Origin: Gammaproteobacteria bacterium | GTDB lineage: Bacteria; Pseudomonadota; Gammaproteobacteria; Steroidobacterales; Steroidobacteraceae | NCBI GenBank assembly: GCA_947452065.1 | Contig: CANGBB010000002.1 | Span: 1 to 64,000, forward strand | Length of the DNA stretch: 64,000 nt | Direction: 5' to 3' | Shown here: in pieces, positions 1-9,305 of the stretch | Layout: every line of letters starts with the position of its first letter | Numbering within the stretch: position 1 is the first letter of the stretch | Made by a program: the position numbers and the translations under genes | The notes under the pieces: model-generated | What the model was told of the DNA's origin: nothing | What the model saw: only the letters and a program-made list of their open reading frames with translations | The model's database searches: none

Positions 1-149
1 AGAACACCGAGATGGTGATGCCTGGCGACAACATCAAGATGAACGTTGAGCTGATTGCACCGATCGCGATGGAAGATGGTCTGCGCTTCGCTATTCGCGA
101 AGGCGGCCGCACCGTCGGCGCCGGTGTCGTGTCTAAGGTCCTGAAGTAA
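1..149 (+). CDS. tuf: Elongation factor Tu, C-terminal end (partial)
   Basis: Only the last 48 codons are in the window; the gene enters from the left edge. EF-Tu carries aminoacyl-tRNA to the ribosomal A site as a GTPase in the cytoplasm. The visible piece is the end of domain 3, containing [18 protein letters not shown] followed by [19 protein letters not shown], which is nearly invariant in bacterial EF-Tu. The stop is followed 19 nt later by rpsJ, the usual str-S10 junction, so the two are probably co-transcribed. Confidence 0.97.
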   Translation, partial: NTEMVMPGDNIKMNVELIAPIAMEDGLRFAIREGGRTVGAGVVSKVLK

Positions 150-168
150 TCAAGCGGAGCATATTTAC

Positions 169-480
169 ATGGCAAACCAGAACATTCGCATCCGCCTGAA
201 GGCTTTCGATCATCGCCTGATCGACAACTCAGCGCGTGAGATCGTCGACACTGCTAAGCGCACGGGCGCTAACGTCAAGGGCCCGGTGCCCCTGCCGACC
301 AAGATGGAGCGCTTCACGCTGCTGGTCTCGCCGCATGGCGACAAGGATGCTCGTGACCAGTACGAGATGCGCACGCACAAGCGCCTGATGGACATCCTGA
401 ACCCGACCGACAAGACCGTGGACGCGCTGATGCGTCTCGAGCTGCCGGCCGGCGTGGACGTCCAGATCAAGCTGAACTGA
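169..480 (+). CDS. rpsJ: Small ribosomal subunit protein uS10
   Basis: The 103-residue protein has the normal length for S10, a 30S head protein that also serves as the NusE antitermination factor with NusB. Family motifs seen are [14 protein letters not shown] at the N-terminus and GPVPLPTK followed by the loop containing HKRLMDI. A GGAG-like ribosome binding site (GCGGAGC) precedes the ATG. It follows tuf closely but is separated from rplC by an unusually long 281-nt gap with its own promoter, so S10 may be expressed mainly from the tuf side. Confidence 0.98.
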   Translation: MANQNIRIRLKAFDHRLIDNSAREIVDTAKRTGANVKGPVPLPTKMERFTLLVSPHGDKDARDQYEMRTHKRLMDILNPTDKTVDALMRLELPAGVDVQIKLN

Positions 481-761
481 GGAAGCCGCCCTGCGGGGCG
501 TTAAAAACACCCTCCAAAGGGGTTGTGGCCGCGCGGTTTGCTGTTATACTGCGCGGCCTTTTCACCCCCGGGTAATGCCGGGGTAAACGGCGCCGGCCCT
601 GTGCTGGCGTTGGTTCCGGGCGAGGTTGGCGGCTAGCCGCCAAGACCACTCGAGAGCACGGCAGTGCAGTCTGCGCTGCTGATCTCCTGTAGTCGCTTTG
701 CCAGTGTTTTGAGTATGCGACGCGTGCCAATCGTAGTGCGCGTCACAGAGAGGACTGAACG
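481..761 (+). other. Long intergenic region and structured leader between rpsJ and rplC
   Basis: No gene is visible. Just after rpsJ is a small GC hairpin (487-500). A 10-bp inverted repeat (527-558) followed by TTTT resembles an intrinsic terminator. A sigma-70-type promoter overlaps it. Downstream the presumed leader of about 200 nt can form three hairpins: 566-583 (arms CCCCGG/CCGGGG), 592-608 (GCCGGC/GCTGGC) and the perfect 18-bp palindrome 626-643. The leader ends with an AGAGAGGA ribosome binding site for rplC. In E. coli the L4-responsive S10 leader lies upstream of rpsJ; a shifted equivalent here is an inference. Confidence 0.7.
523..550 (+). promoter_or_regulatory. Probable sigma-70 promoter for the rplC operon
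   Basis: TTGTGG (523-528), a 16-bp spacer and TATACT (545-550) form a good sigma-70 pair. The discriminator just after the -10 is very GC-rich (GCGCGGCC), as in stringently controlled ribosomal promoters. Transcription would start near 557 and yield a leader of about 205 nt before rplC. Confidence 0.65.
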
Positions 762-1487
762 ATGGCTATTGGTCTGGTCGGCCGCAAATGCGGCATGACG
801 CGCATCTTCAACGAAGCGGGCGAATCCGTGCCCGTGACCGTTGTGCAGGCGCTGCCGAATCGCGTCACGCAAGTCAAGACGGCTGAAAAGGACGGCTATC
901 GCGCCGTTCAGGTCACCTACGGCGAGAAGCGCCCCCAGCTGCTGAGCAAGGCTGCTGCTGGCCATTTTGCCAAGGCCAATTCCGCACCGGGCAAGGCACT
1001 CCTTGAGTTCCGCCTGACCGGCAATGACGGCGCCGATCTGCAGAACGGCTCTGAGCTGAAGGTGGATCTGTTCACCGTCGGCCAGCTGGTGGATGCCACG
1101 GGCGTCACCATCGGTAAGGGCTACGCCGGCACCATGAAGCGGCACAATTTCGGTGGCCACAATGCCACGCACGGTGTGTCGGTTTCGCACCGTACTCCGG
1201 GTTCTATCGGCCAGCGCCAGACGCCGGGTCGTGTGTTCCCGGGCAAGCGTATGTCGGGTCACATGGGTGTGGTGCGTCGCACCACCGAGAACCTGAAGAT
1301 CGTGAGCGTCGATGTGGAGCGCAATCTGCTCCTGATCCGCGGTGCGATCCCGGGTGCCGAGGGCGGTCAGGTCGTCATCCGTCCGTCGGTGAAGGCTGCT
1401 CGCCGTGCGCTGCGCAAGATGCTGGTGCCCACCAAGGCGGCACCGTCTGGCAAGGCGCCCAATCCGGCCAAGGCCAACAAGAAATAA
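762..1487 (+). CDS. rplC: Large ribosomal subunit protein uL3
   Basis: L3 is one of the earliest 50S assembly proteins and reaches towards the peptidyl-transferase centre. The N-terminus ([14 protein letters not shown]) and the central [16 protein letters not shown] and [20 protein letters not shown] segments are diagnostic. At 241 residues it is about 30 longer than E. coli L3; the excess is a basic C-terminal tail rich in Lys, Ala and Arg (roughly residues 207-241). First gene of the unit read from the promoter at 523-550. The Gln in the GQRQ loop, the site methylated by PrmB in E. coli, is present. Confidence 0.98.
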   Translation: MAIGLVGRKCGMTRIFNEAGESVPVTVVQALPNRVTQVKTAEKDGYRAVQVTYGEKRPQLLSKAAAGHFAKANSAPGKALLEFRLTGNDGADLQNGSELKVDLFTVGQLVDATGVTIGKGYAGTMKRHNFGGHNATHGVSVSHRTPGSIGQRQTPGRVFPGKRMSGHMGVVRRTTENLKIVSVDVERNLLLIRGAIPGAEGGQVVIRPSVKAARRALRKMLVPTKAAPSGKAPNPAKANKK

Positions 1488-1503
1488 GGCGGCGGAGTAG
1501 CAC

Positions 1504-2109
1504 ATGAAGCTGAAAGTCGCCAATGGCGGAGCTGATCTGACGGTCTCGGAGCAGACCTTCGGGCAGGAATACAATCAGGCGCTGGTTTTCCAGGTGGTCA
1601 ATGCTTATCGCGCGGCTGGCCGCGCAGGCACCAAGGCCCAGAAGTCGCGCGCTGAAGTCAGGGGTGGTGGCCGCAAGCCGCACTCTCAGAAAGGTACAGG
1701 TTCGGCTCGCGCCGGCTCGATCCGTAGCCCGCTGTGGGTGGGTGGTGGTCGTGCCTTTGCTGCCAAGCCGCGTAGCTTCGAGCAAAAGGTGAACCGCAAG
1801 ATGTACCGCGGCGCCATCTGCTCCATGCTCTCGGAGTTGCTGCGTCAGGATCGTTTGGTGGTGACCACCGACATCCCGCTGGCCGCTCCCAAGACGAAGC
1901 TGCTGGCCCAGTATCTGAAGGCACAGGCTCTGGAAGATGTGCTCATCGTGGTCGAGGCCCAGGACGAAAAGCTGTTCCTGGCTGCGCGCAATCTGCCCCA
2001 TGTTGAGGTTCAGGTCGCAGCGTCGATCAATCCGCTGAGCCTCGCCAGCCACGCCAAGGTGCTGGCTACCGTGGGTGCCGTGAAGCTGATCGAGGAGCGC
2101 CTGCAATGA
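1504..2109 (+). CDS. rplD: Large ribosomal subunit protein uL4
   Basis: L4 binds 23S rRNA domain I and lines the exit tunnel; in E. coli it also represses its own operon through the S10 leader. Length (201) matches the family. The tunnel-loop segment [20 protein letters not shown] is clear, as is the preceding [22 protein letters not shown] ribosome binding site precedes the ATG. The stop overlaps the rplW start (ATGA), implying coupled translation. The structured leader upstream of rplC is a possible target for L4 feedback, not shown by sequence alone. Confidence 0.97.
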   Translation: MKLKVANGGADLTVSEQTFGQEYNQALVFQVVNAYRAAGRAGTKAQKSRAEVRGGGRKPHSQKGTGSARAGSIRSPLWVGGGRAFAAKPRSFEQKVNRKMYRGAICSMLSELLRQDRLVVTTDIPLAAPKTKLLAQYLKAQALEDVLIVVEAQDEKLFLAARNLPHVEVQVAASINPLSLASHAKVLATVGAVKLIEERLQ

Positions 2110-2492
2110 GTGCCGCAGCAGTGAAGAACAAGGCCGGCAAGGTGACGGATCTGAAGGCCGCCAAGGCAGCCAAGGCGAAGAAGGCTGTTGCCGGTAAAGA
2201 GCGCCTGATGAATGTTCTGCTCGCGCCGCACGTCACCGAAAAGACGTCGCAGGCTCAGCAGAACCAGAATCAGTACACCTTCCTCGTGCGTCGTGACTCC
2301 ACGCGTACCGAGGTGCGTGCTGCCGTCGAGCTCATGTTCGGCGTGAAAGTGGTTGGTGTGCAGACCGTCAACGAGCCTGGCAAGGTGCGCCGCTTCGGTC
2401 GCACGGTGGGTCGCACGCAGGACTCCAAGAAAGCTTATGTGCGTCTGGCCGACGGCCAGAGCATCGACTATGAGGCTGCGGGCAAGGCCTGA
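2106..2492 (+). CDS. rplW: Large ribosomal subunit protein uL23
   Basis: L23 sits at the tunnel exit and docks trigger factor and SRP. The conserved core begins around residue 31 ([18 protein letters not shown]) and includes the beta-hairpin [20 protein letters not shown]. The first 30 residues are a Lys/Ala-rich extension absent from E. coli L23. An internal ATG at 2208 would give a near-canonical protein, but the upstream start overlaps the rplD stop (ATGA), which favours the long form. The trigger-factor-binding glutamate region (HVTEK) is intact. Confidence 0.95.
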   Translation: MSAAAVKNKAGKVTDLKAAKAAKAKKAVAGKERLMNVLLAPHVTEKTSQAQQNQNQYTFLVRRDSTRTEVRAAVELMFGVKVVGVQTVNEPGKVRRFGRTVGRTQDSKKAYVRLADGQSIDYEAAGKA

Positions 2493-2514
2493 GGCCTGCT
2501 CCTGAGGTAGCGAC

Positions 2515-3339
2515 ATGGCGCTGATCAAACTCAAACCAACCTCGCCGGGCGCACGTTTCGTCGTGCGCGTGAGCCGCCAGCACCTGCATAAGGGCGGGCC
2601 GCACGAGGCGTTGACCGTGCACCAGAACAAGACGGGTGCCCGTAACCATTTCGGCCGTATCACCACGCGTCACGTCGGTGGTGGTTCGCGCCAGAAGTAT
2701 CGCCTCATCGATTTCCAGCGTGACAAGGACGGCATCGCCGCCAAGGTCGAGCGTCTGGAATACGATCCGAATCGTACCGCCCACATCGCGCTGGTGTGCT
2801 ACGCGGACGGCGAGCGGCGTTACATCCTGGCCGCCAAGGGCTTGAAGGCGGGCGATGAGATTCGCTCCGGCTCCGATGCGCCGATCAAGGCTGGCAATGC
2901 GATGGCGCTGCGCCACATTCCGGTCGGTAGCACGGTCCATAATATCGAGATGAAGCCCGGTCGCGGTGGCCAGTTGGCTCGCACCGCCGGCAGCTCGGCG
3001 CAGTTCACGGCTCGCGAAGGCATCTATGCCTATCTGCGGCTGAAGTCCGGCGAGACCCGCAAGGTGCATGTCGATTGCCGCGCCACCATTGGTGAGGTGG
3101 GCAACGACGAGCACAGTCTGCGTGTCTACGGCAAGGCGGGTGCAAAGCGCTGGCGCGGAATCCGTCCGACGGTCCGCGGCGTGGTCATGAACCCGGTCGA
3201 TCATCCGCACGGTGGTGGCGAGGGCAAGCCTGGTCAGGGTAACCCGCATCCTGTGTCCCCTTGGGGCTGGCAGACCAAGGGTAAGAAGACGCGCCGCAAC
3301 AAGCGCACGAGCAACATGATCGTGCAGCGGAGGAAATAA
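2515..3339 (+). CDS. rplB: Large ribosomal subunit protein uL2
   Basis: L2 is essential for subunit association and peptidyl-transferase activity. The 274-residue protein has the full family architecture: N-terminal [10 protein letters not shown], the RNA-binding OB region, and the C-terminal [16 protein letters not shown] with the histidine (E. coli His229) implicated in activity. It ends in [19 protein letters not shown]. It is preceded by TGAGGTAG as a ribosome binding site and followed 2 nt later by rpsS. Confidence 0.98.
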   Translation: MALIKLKPTSPGARFVVRVSRQHLHKGGPHEALTVHQNKTGARNHFGRITTRHVGGGSRQKYRLIDFQRDKDGIAAKVERLEYDPNRTAHIALVCYADGERRYILAAKGLKAGDEIRSGSDAPIKAGNAMALRHIPVGSTVHNIEMKPGRGGQLARTAGSSAQFTAREGIYAYLRLKSGETRKVHVDCRATIGEVGNDEHSLRVYGKAGAKRWRGIRPTVRGVVMNPVDHPHGGGEGKPGQGNPHPVSPWGWQTKGKKTRRNKRTSNMIVQRRK

Positions 3340-3341
3340 GC

Positions 3342-3617
3342 GTGCCTCGTTCCCTTAAGAAAGGTCCGTTCGTCGATCTGCACCTCGCCAAGAAGGTGGA
3401 GGTCGCGGGCAACAAGAATGACCGGCGTCCGATCAAGACTTGGTCGCGCCGTTCGATGATTACGCCGGAAATGGTTGGCCTGACGCTTGCCATCCACAAC
3501 GGCAAGCAGCACGTGCCCGTTCTGGTTTCCGAGAACATGGTCGGTCACAAGCTCGGCGAATTCGCTCCCACGCGCACTTTCAAGTCGCACGGTGGCGACA
3601 AGAAAGTCTCGGCATAG
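3342..3617 (+). CDS. rpsS: Small ribosomal subunit protein uS19 (GTG start)
   Basis: S19 is a 30S head protein near the A site, paired with S13. Family motifs [30 protein letters not shown] and the C-terminal [13 protein letters not shown] are all present in 91 residues, the normal length. The start is GTG, chosen because it directly follows the rplB stop, has a CGGAGG ribosome binding site at the right distance and gives the canonical N-terminus. Confidence 0.97.
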   Translation: MPRSLKKGPFVDLHLAKKVEVAGNKNDRRPIKTWSRRSMITPEMVGLTLAIHNGKQHVPVLVSENMVGHKLGEFAPTRTFKSHGGDKKVSA

Positions 3618-3634
3618 CAAGAGGCGCACGAACC

Positions 3635-3976
3635 ATGGAAGCCACTGCAATCCTGCGCTATGCGCGCATCTCGCCGCAGAAATGCCGCTTGGTCGCCGAC
3701 GTTGTTCGCGGCCAGCCGGTCGGTCGCGCGCTGGCGACACTGAAGTTCATGCCCAAGAAGGGCGCTGGAATCGTTCTCAAGGTGCTCGAGTCGGCTATTG
3801 CCAACGCCGAGAACAACCAGGGAGCGGACATCGACGAGTTGCGTGTGTCCTGCATCATGGTGGACACCGCTCCGGTTCTGAAGCGCATGCATGCGCGTGC
3901 CAAGGGCCGCGGTAGCCGCATCGTCAAGCGCAATAGTCACATCACGGTTCAGGTCAGCGACGGGAAGAAGGACTAG
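3635..3976 (+). CDS. rplV: Large ribosomal subunit protein uL22
   Basis: L22 lines the peptide exit tunnel; its beta-hairpin is the classical site of macrolide-resistance mutations. The 113-residue product shows [28 protein letters not shown] and the hairpin with [18 protein letters not shown], with no obvious deletion. The ATG at 3635 is chosen over upstream in-frame codons because it gives the canonical start after the rpsS stop. rpsC starts 2 nt after its stop. Confidence 0.97.
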   Translation: MEATAILRYARISPQKCRLVADVVRGQPVGRALATLKFMPKKGAGIVLKVLESAIANAENNQGADIDELRVSCIMVDTAPVLKRMHARAKGRGSRIVKRNSHITVQVSDGKKD

Positions 3977-3978
3977 CA

Positions 3979-4716
3979 ATGGGCCAGAAAGTCAACCCGC
4001 TGGGCATACGCCTGGGAATCACCCGCGAGTGGTCTTCCAAGTGGTATGCGGGCAAGCGCCAATTTCCGGCGCTGGTGTACACCGACTTCCAGGTGCGCGA
4101 GTTCCTGAAGAAGAAGCTGGCGGATGCGTCTGTCAGCCGTATCACCATCGAACGCGCGGCCAAGACGGTCAACATCGTCATCCAGACCGCGCGTCCCGGT
4201 ATCGTGATCGGAAAGAAGGGCGAGGATATCGAGCGCCTGCGCATCGATACCGCCAAGCTGCTCGGTTTGCCGGTCAACGACGTGCGACTGAATGTCGCCG
4301 AGATCCGCAAGCCGGAAGTGGATGCGCAGCTGGTTGCTGAAGGCATGGCCCAGCAGATTGAGAAGCGTGTGATGTTCCGCCGCGCTATGAAGCGCGCCGT
4401 GATGAGCACCATGCGCAGCGGCGCTCTGGGCGTCAAGGTGCGTATGTCGGGCCGTCTGAATGGCTCTGAAATCGCCCGCACGGAGTGGGTCCGCGAAGGT
4501 CGCATTCCGCTGCACACCTTCCGCGCGGACATCGACTATGGTCTGGCCGAAGCGCGCACGACCTACGGAATCATCGGCGTCAAGGTCTGGATCTTCAAGG
4601 GTGAAGTCTTTGACAAGGCGGATCTCGGTAAGACCGGCGAGGCTGTGGCAGAAGGGGCTCCGGCCCAGGCGGCTTCGCCCGCTGCTCCTGCTGCGCCTGC
4701 CGAGGCCGGCGCCTGA
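3979..4716 (+). CDS. rpsC: Small ribosomal subunit protein uS3
   Basis: S3 forms part of the mRNA entry channel and contributes to helicase activity. The protein opens [18 protein letters not shown], carries a KH domain with [15 protein letters not shown] (about residues 72-86), and the C-terminal domain with [15 protein letters not shown]. The last 25 residues are a low-complexity Ala/Pro tail, longer than in E. coli and typical of many proteobacteria outside Enterobacterales. rplP follows after a 23-nt spacer. Confidence 0.97.
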   Translation: MGQKVNPLGIRLGITREWSSKWYAGKRQFPALVYTDFQVREFLKKKLADASVSRITIERAAKTVNIVIQTARPGIVIGKKGEDIERLRIDTAKLLGLPVNDVRLNVAEIRKPEVDAQLVAEGMAQQIEKRVMFRRAMKRAVMSTMRSGALGVKVRMSGRLNGSEIARTEWVREGRIPLHTFRADIDYGLAEARTTYGIIGVKVWIFKGEVFDKADLGKTGEAVAEGAPAQAASPAAPAAPAEAGA

Positions 4717-4739
4717 GCGTGCATTGAGGATTTGAGCAA

Positions 4740-5153
4740 ATGCTGCAACCAAAACGCACCAAGTACCGCAAGCAGTTCAAGGGCCGGAACACCGGTCTGG
4801 CGATGCGCGGCAACACTGTCGCTTTCGGCGATTTCGGCCTCAAGGCGACCGATCGCTGCCGCATGACGGCCCGCGAGATCGAGGCTGCCCGTCGTGCCAT
4901 GGCTCGCTACGTCAAGCGTGGTGGCCAGATCTGGATCCGCGTGTTCCCTGACGTGCCAATCAGCAAGAAGCCGCTGGAAGTCCGAATGGGCTCCGGCAAG
5001 GGTAACGTCGAGTACTGGGTTGCCAAGATCAAGCCCGGCAAGGTGCTGTTCGAGATGGAAGGGGTTAGCGAGGCCGATGCCCGCGAAGCCTTCCGCCTTG
5101 CAGGCGCCAAGCTGTCGGTGTCTACCACATTCGTGAAGCGTCAGGTGCGTTGA
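4740..5153 (+). CDS. rplP: Large ribosomal subunit protein uL16
   Basis: L16 organises the A-site tRNA region of the 50S subunit. Signatures are [16 protein letters not shown] and the central [19 protein letters not shown]; the arginine hydroxylated by RoxA (YcfD) in E. coli lies in the first of these conserved Arg/Gly segments. The length of 137 residues is normal. The stop overlaps the rpmC start (TGATG), consistent with translational coupling. Confidence 0.97.
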   Translation: MLQPKRTKYRKQFKGRNTGLAMRGNTVAFGDFGLKATDRCRMTAREIEAARRAMARYVKRGGQIWIRVFPDVPISKKPLEVRMGSGKGNVEYWVAKIKPGKVLFEMEGVSEADAREAFRLAGAKLSVSTTFVKRQVR

Positions 5154-5350
5154 TGGAAGCCGCCGAACTGCGCAAGAAGTCGTCCGCTGAGCTCAAGGCC
5201 GAGTTGGCCAAGCTCCGCAAGGAACAATTCGCGCTGCGCGTGCAGCGTGCGACGGGTCAGGCCGTCAAGCCGGATCAGTTCAGCAAGGTGCGTCGCAATA
5301 TTGCGCGCGTCAAGCTGGTGCTGGGTTCGGCCTCAGGAGGGAGTAAATGA
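5153..5350 (+). CDS. rpmC: Large ribosomal subunit protein uL29
   Basis: L29 is a small helical-hairpin protein at the tunnel exit next to L23. The 65-residue product contains [15 protein letters not shown] and the hallmark [11 protein letters not shown] segment followed by VRRNIARVK. The ATG at 5153 is used, not the adjacent TTG at 5150, because it makes a typical TGATG overlap with rplP. It overlaps rpsQ by 4 nt. Confidence 0.95.
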   Translation: MEAAELRKKSSAELKAELAKLRKEQFALRVQRATGQAVKPDQFSKVRRNIARVKLVLGSASGGSK

Positions 5351-5634
5351 ACCAGCCCAACACCACCAGCGCGGCGGCTGCGAAGCCGGCGCGTACGCTG
5401 ACCGGCCGTGTCGTCAGCAACAAGATGGACAAGACTATTGCTGTGGTCATTGAGCGCCTGGTGCGCCACGAGACCTATGGCAAGTACCTCCGTCGCCGCA
5501 CCAAGCTGCTGGCTCACGATGAGGCCAACGAAGCGCGTGAGGGCGATACGGTTTCCATCGCTCCTTGCCGTCCGTTGTCGCGTCACAAGTCCTGGAAGCT
5601 CGTCGGTATCGTCGAGCGGGCGGTGCAGCAATGA
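5347..5634 (+). CDS. rpsQ: Small ribosomal subunit protein uS17
   Basis: S17 is a primary 16S rRNA-binding protein with an OB fold. Motifs seen are [24 protein letters not shown] (split over the first strands) and the C-terminal [15 protein letters not shown]. At 95 residues it is slightly longer than E. coli S17 because of about 14 extra N-terminal residues rich in Ala, Asn and Thr. A CAGGAGGGAG ribosome binding site within the rpmC end precedes its ATG. Confidence 0.96.
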   Translation: MNQPNTTSAAAAKPARTLTGRVVSNKMDKTIAVVIERLVRHETYGKYLRRRTKLLAHDEANEAREGDTVSIAPCRPLSRHKSWKLVGIVERAVQQ

Positions 5635-5999
5635 TCCAGCTGCAGACACTGCTCAACGCTGCTGATAACAGCGGTGCGCGTACGTTGATGTGCATCAAGG
5701 TGCTGGGTGGCTCGAAGCGCCGCTATGCCACCGTCGGTGACGTCATCAAGGTGAGCATCAAGGATGCGATCCCGCGCGGTAAGGTCAAGAAGGGCGAGGT
5801 CTATGACGCCGTCGTTGTCCGCACGCGCTTTGGTGTGCGTCGGCCGGATGGCTCGCTCCTGCGGTTCGATGGCAATGCCGCTGTGTTGCTGTCGCCCAAG
5901 CTCGAACCGATCGGCACCCGTATTTTCGGGCCGGTTACCCGCGAGCTGCGCAATGCGCAGTTCATGAAGATCATCTCGCTGGCGCCGGAAGTGCTGTAA
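5631..5999 (+). CDS. rplN: Large ribosomal subunit protein uL14
   Basis: L14 forms bridges to the 30S subunit and is the docking site of the silencing factor RsfS, which is also encoded in this window (38758-39330). The 122-residue protein starts [17 protein letters not shown] and shows [16 protein letters not shown] and [13 protein letters not shown], all standard. Its start overlaps the rpsQ stop by 4 nt (ATGA). Confidence 0.97.
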   Translation: MIQLQTLLNAADNSGARTLMCIKVLGGSKRRYATVGDVIKVSIKDAIPRGKVKKGEVYDAVVVRTRFGVRRPDGSLLRFDGNAAVLLSPKLEPIGTRIFGPVTRELRNAQFMKIISLAPEVL

Positions 6000-6024
6000 G
6001 CACGGCGCAGGCAGGAAAACAGAC

Positions 6025-6339
6025 ATGGAAAAGATCAGGAAAGGCGATCAGGTGGTGGTGCTCTCCGGGCGCGACAAGGGCCGCCGTGGCGCGGTCCTGC
6101 AGGTGCTGGAAGGCGAGCTGCTGGTCGAGAACATCAATCGCGTGAAGCGTCACACCAAGGGCAATCCGCAGACCGGCAAGGCCGGCGGGATCGTGGAAAA
6201 GGAAATGCCCCTGGCTGCGTCGAAGGTCGCGATCTGGAATCCGTCATCCAAGGCTGCGGATCGCGTCGGCATCAAGAAGCTCGCGGACGGGAAGAAAGTT
6301 CGTTTCTTCAAGTCTAACGGCGAAGTGGTCGACGCCTGA
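6025..6339 (+). CDS. rplX: Large ribosomal subunit protein uL24
   Basis: L24 initiates 50S assembly and lies near the tunnel exit. The KOW motif is clear at the N-terminus ([18 protein letters not shown]), followed by [14 protein letters not shown] and a C-terminal half with [18 protein letters not shown]. The length (104 residues) matches the family. The upstream GCAGGAAAAC stretch serves as the ribosome binding site. Confidence 0.97.
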   Translation: MEKIRKGDQVVVLSGRDKGRRGAVLQVLEGELLVENINRVKRHTKGNPQTGKAGGIVEKEMPLAASKVAIWNPSSKAADRVGIKKLADGKKVRFFKSNGEVVDA

Positions 6340-6368
6340 GCGGCGCAGGACAGAAGACAGAGATAATC

Positions 6369-6908
6369 ATGGCAAGACTGCAACAGCTGTACCGCGAAAA
6401 GCTCGTTTCCCAGCTCAAGAGCGAGCTTGGGCTTAATAACACCATGCAGGTACCGAAGATCACCAAGATCACGGTCAACATGGGTGTTGGCGAGGCCGTG
6501 GCCGATCGCAAAGTGATCGATGCCGCGGTGAACGATATGACCAAGATCACCGGTCAGAAGCCGGCGCTCTGCAAGGCGCGCAAGGCCATTGCGTCCTTCA
6601 AGCTGCGCGAGGGTCTCGCGATCGGCTGCAAGGTCACACTGCGCGGTGAGCGCATGTACGAGTTCCTCGACCGCCTGATCACTGTTGCAATGCCGCGCAT
6701 CCGTGATTTCCGTGGCGTTTCGCCGCGTGCCTTCGATGGCCGTGGCAACTACACGCTGGGCATCAAGGAACAGATCATTTTTCCAGAGATCCAGTACGAC
6801 ACCATCGACCAGCTGCGCGGCATGGATATCACCATCACGACGACGGCCAGCGATGACAAGCAGGGCCGTGCGTTGCTGCAGGCTTTCAACTTTCCTTTCC
6901 GCAAGTAA
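6369..6908 (+). CDS. rplE: Large ribosomal subunit protein uL5
   Basis: L5 binds 5S rRNA and contacts the P-site tRNA and S13. The 179-residue protein contains [16 protein letters not shown], a central [19 protein letters not shown] and ends with the domain holding [19 protein letters not shown]. It is of normal length and spacing, in the standard place between rplX and rpsN. Confidence 0.97.
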   Translation: MARLQQLYREKLVSQLKSELGLNNTMQVPKITKITVNMGVGEAVADRKVIDAAVNDMTKITGQKPALCKARKAIASFKLREGLAIGCKVTLRGERMYEFLDRLITVAMPRIRDFRGVSPRAFDGRGNYTLGIKEQIIFPEIQYDTIDQLRGMDITITTTASDDKQGRALLQAFNFPFRK

Positions 6909-6929
6909 CGCGGAAACAAAGGTAGACGT

Positions 6930-7235
6930 ATGGCCAAGACCAACATGATCGAACGGGACAAGCGCCGGCTCCGGACCGCGAAGAAGTACGCGGCGGTGCG
7001 GGCCAAGCTGAAGGAAACCATCCGCAGCCCCAAGTCCTCGCCGGAAGAACGTGCCGCAGCTCAGGTGAGTCTGCAGCAGTTGCCGCGCGACGCCAGTCCG
7101 ACCCGGCAGCGCAAGCGTTGCCAGATCACCGGCCGTTCGCGTGGCGTGTACCGCAAGTTCGGTTTGGCGCGTACCAAAATCCGCGAAGTCGCGGCGCGCG
7201 GTGAAATTCCGGGTCTCGCCAAGGCGAGCTGGTAG
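6930..7235 (+). CDS. rpsN: Small ribosomal subunit protein uS14 (zinc-free long form)
   Basis: S14 is a 30S head protein. At 101 residues this is the long form. It has one cysteine (in [19 protein letters not shown]) and lacks the paired CxxC motifs of the short zinc-binding form, so it should be zinc independent. The N-terminal basic stretch and the C-terminal [11 protein letters not shown] are typical. Confidence 0.97.
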   Translation: MAKTNMIERDKRRLRTAKKYAAVRAKLKETIRSPKSSPEERAAAQVSLQQLPRDASPTRQRKRCQITGRSRGVYRKFGLARTKIREVAARGEIPGLAKASW

Positions 7236-7246
7236 GAGCCTGAACG

Positions 7247-7642
7247 ATGAGCATGACTGATCCGGTGGCCGACCTGCTTACCCGCATCCGCAATGGGCAA
7301 AGCGCCGGCAAGACCAGTGTTTCAATGGACGCATCGAAGCTGAAGAGCTCGATCCTTAAGGTTCTTCTGGACGAAGGCTACATCGCCGGGTTCCAGGTGA
7401 GCGCCGATGCCAGGAAGCCGCAGTTGAGCGTAGAGCTCAAGTACTTTGACGGCCGGCCCGTCATTGATCGGCTCGAGCGTGTCAGCCGTCCTGGTCTGCG
7501 GATTTACCGCGGCAAGGATGAGCTGCCCAAGGTGCTGGGCGGCATGGGTACGGTGATCGTCTCCACGCCCAAGGGTGTGATGACTGACAAGGCTGCGCGT
7601 GCCATTGGGCAGGGCGGCGAGGTGCTGTGCATCGTGGCCTGA
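7247..7642 (+). CDS. rpsH: Small ribosomal subunit protein uS8
   Basis: S8 is a primary binder of 16S rRNA helix 21 and, in E. coli, the translational repressor of the spc operon. The 131-residue protein starts [18 protein letters not shown] and ends with [19 protein letters not shown], the C-terminal rRNA-binding signature. I did not find an obvious S8-binding mimic near rplE, but that requires folding the RNA. Confidence 0.97.
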   Translation: MSMTDPVADLLTRIRNGQSAGKTSVSMDASKLKSSILKVLLDEGYIAGFQVSADARKPQLSVELKYFDGRPVIDRLERVSRPGLRIYRGKDELPKVLGGMGTVIVSTPKGVMTDKAARAIGQGGEVLCIVA

Positions 7643-7670
7643 GGCCGCGCGCACGCAACAGGAAACTACT

Positions 7671-8219
7671 ATGTCCAGAGTCGCAAAGAAGGTGATCGAT
7701 CTGCCCAGTGGAGTCACGGTGAACGTGGCGGGCAATGTCGTGACCGTCAAAGGTGCCAAGGGCTCGCTGAGCCTCGCGCTGACAGACGGCGTCGGCATCG
7801 AGCAGGTCGACAAGCAGATCACTGTGAAGTTCCAGCAGGAAGGGCAGTTGGCCGAAGCGGGCGCGTTGCGCGTTCGTGCCGGTACGACTCGCGCTCACCT
7901 GGCGAACATGATTCATGGCGTGACCAAGGGCTACGAGAAGAAGCTCGAGCTCGTCGGCGTCGGTTACCGTGCTGCGGTCACCGGCAAGTCGTTGGGCTTG
8001 ACGCTTGGCTTCTCACATCCGGTGAATTTCCCGGTGCCCGAGGGCATCACCATCGAGACGCCCAGCCAGACCGAGATCCTGGTGAAGGGCATGGACCGGC
8101 AGCTGGTCGGACAGACCGCAGCTGAGATTCGCTCGATCCGTCCGCCGGAGCCGTACAAGGGCAAGGGCGTCCGGTACTCGGATGAACAGATCTCCCTGAA
8201 GGAAGGGAAGAAGAAGTAA
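7671..8219 (+). CDS. rplF: Large ribosomal subunit protein uL6
   Basis: L6 sits at the base of the stalk near the sarcin-ricin loop. The protein (182 residues) has the duplicated fold and the C-terminal signature [15 protein letters not shown]. The ATG at 7671 follows CAGGAAACTACT, a good ribosome binding site, and gives the canonical N-terminus [15 protein letters not shown]; an upstream in-frame extension into rpsH is not needed. The stop overlaps the rplR start by 1 nt. Confidence 0.97.
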   Translation: MSRVAKKVIDLPSGVTVNVAGNVVTVKGAKGSLSLALTDGVGIEQVDKQITVKFQQEGQLAEAGALRVRAGTTRAHLANMIHGVTKGYEKKLELVGVGYRAAVTGKSLGLTLGFSHPVNFPVPEGITIETPSQTEILVKGMDRQLVGQTAAEIRSIRPPEPYKGKGVRYSDEQISLKEGKKK

Positions 8220-8578
8220 TGAGCACCGAAAAGAAAGAGCGCCGACTGCGCCGCGCTTCCAAGACGCGCGCCATGATCCGCGAGCAGGGCGTTGCCCGCC
8301 TGACGGTGCACCGCACCCCGCGTCATATCTATGCGCAGGTGTTCGACTCACAGGGTGCCAAGGTGTTGGCCTCGGCCTCCACCGTGCAGGAAGACCTGGC
8401 CAAGGGCCTGAAAGGCACCGGCAACATCGCTGCCGCCGCGGCTGTCGGGCGCGCGATCGCCGATCGTGCCAAGGCTGCAGGCATCACTCGCGTGGCCTTC
8501 GACCGCGCGGGATTCCAGTACCACGGCCGCGTGAAGGCGCTGGCCGAGGCCGCGCGCGAAGCCGGCCTCGAACTCTGA
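8219..8578 (+). CDS. rplR: Large ribosomal subunit protein uL18
   Basis: L18 binds 5S rRNA with L5 and L25. In 119 residues it shows [20 protein letters not shown], the Ala-rich central helix [18 protein letters not shown] and the C-terminal [26 protein letters not shown], which is the diagnostic end of the family. The ATG overlaps the rplF stop (TAATG). Confidence 0.97.
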   Translation: MSTEKKERRLRRASKTRAMIREQGVARLTVHRTPRHIYAQVFDSQGAKVLASASTVQEDLAKGLKGTGNIAAAAAVGRAIADRAKAAGITRVAFDRAGFQYHGRVKALAEAAREAGLEL

Positions 8579-8594
8579 TTCACGGGACGCAAGC

Positions 8595-9101
8595 ATGGCA
8601 AGAATCGAAAAGTCTCAGAGCGCCGACGATTTCGTCGAGAAGCTGGTCGCTGTCAACCGCACGGCGAAGGTCGTCAAGGGTGGCCGCCAGTTCGGCTTCA
8701 CCGCGCTGACGGTCGTCGGTGACGGCGCAGGCCGCGTCGGCTTCGGGTTCGGTAAGGCGCGTGAAGTGCCCGTCGCGATCTCCAAGGCCATGGCCCAGGC
8801 TCGCAAGAACCTGGTCACTGTCAGCCTCAACAACGACACACTGCATTATGCGGTGCAAGGTTCCCACGGCGCGACGCGTGTGTTCATGCAGCCTGCCTCG
8901 GGCGGTACCGGCGTCATCGCGGGTGGCGGCATGCGCGCAGTGCTCGAGTGCGCGGGCGTTCGTAACGTTCTGGCCAAGAGCTATGGCTCGCGCAACCCGA
9001 TCAACGTGGTGCGTGCGACTGTCAACGCACTGGCGCGGGTTGCATCGCCTGACCGCATTGCGGCCAAGCGCGGCAAGAGCCTCGAAGACATCCTGGGTTG
9101 A
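8595..9101 (+). CDS. rpsE: Small ribosomal subunit protein uS5
   Basis: S5 contributes to translational fidelity and the mRNA entry channel. The double-stranded RNA-binding-like N-terminal domain includes [20 protein letters not shown] and [10 protein letters not shown], followed by [19 protein letters not shown] and [13 protein letters not shown] in the C-terminal domain. The length of 168 residues is normal. rpmD starts within a few bases of its stop. Confidence 0.97.
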   Translation: MARIEKSQSADDFVEKLVAVNRTAKVVKGGRQFGFTALTVVGDGAGRVGFGFGKAREVPVAISKAMAQARKNLVTVSLNNDTLHYAVQGSHGATRVFMQPASGGTGVIAGGGMRAVLECAGVRNVLAKSYGSRNPINVVRATVNALARVASPDRIAAKRGKSLEDILG

Positions 9102-9106
9102 AAATC

Positions 9107-9304
9107 ATGACTGCCAGCAACAGCAACGGAAAGCTCAAGGTCACACAGCTGCGCAGCTCCCATGGCCAGCTGGCCAGCATCGCTGCGTCGGTACGCGGGC
9201 TTGGGCTGCGTCGCCGGCATCACTCGGTTACGGTGAGCGATACACCGGAGAACCGCGGCATGATCAATGCTGCGCGTCACATGCTGAAGGTGGAGCGGAT
9301 CTGA
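9107..9304 (+). CDS. rpmD: Large ribosomal subunit protein uL30
   Basis: L30 is a small 50S protein. The 65-residue product has [14 protein letters not shown] and the turn [22 protein letters not shown], the family signature. The ATG at 9107 is preferred; a TTG at 9098 overlapping the rpsE stop would add only three residues. The ribosome binding site is weak, so coupling to rpsE translation is likely. Confidence 0.95.
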   Translation: MTASNSNGKLKVTQLRSSHGQLASIAASVRGLGLRRRHHSVTVSDTPENRGMINAARHMLKVERI

Positions 9305-9305
9305 A

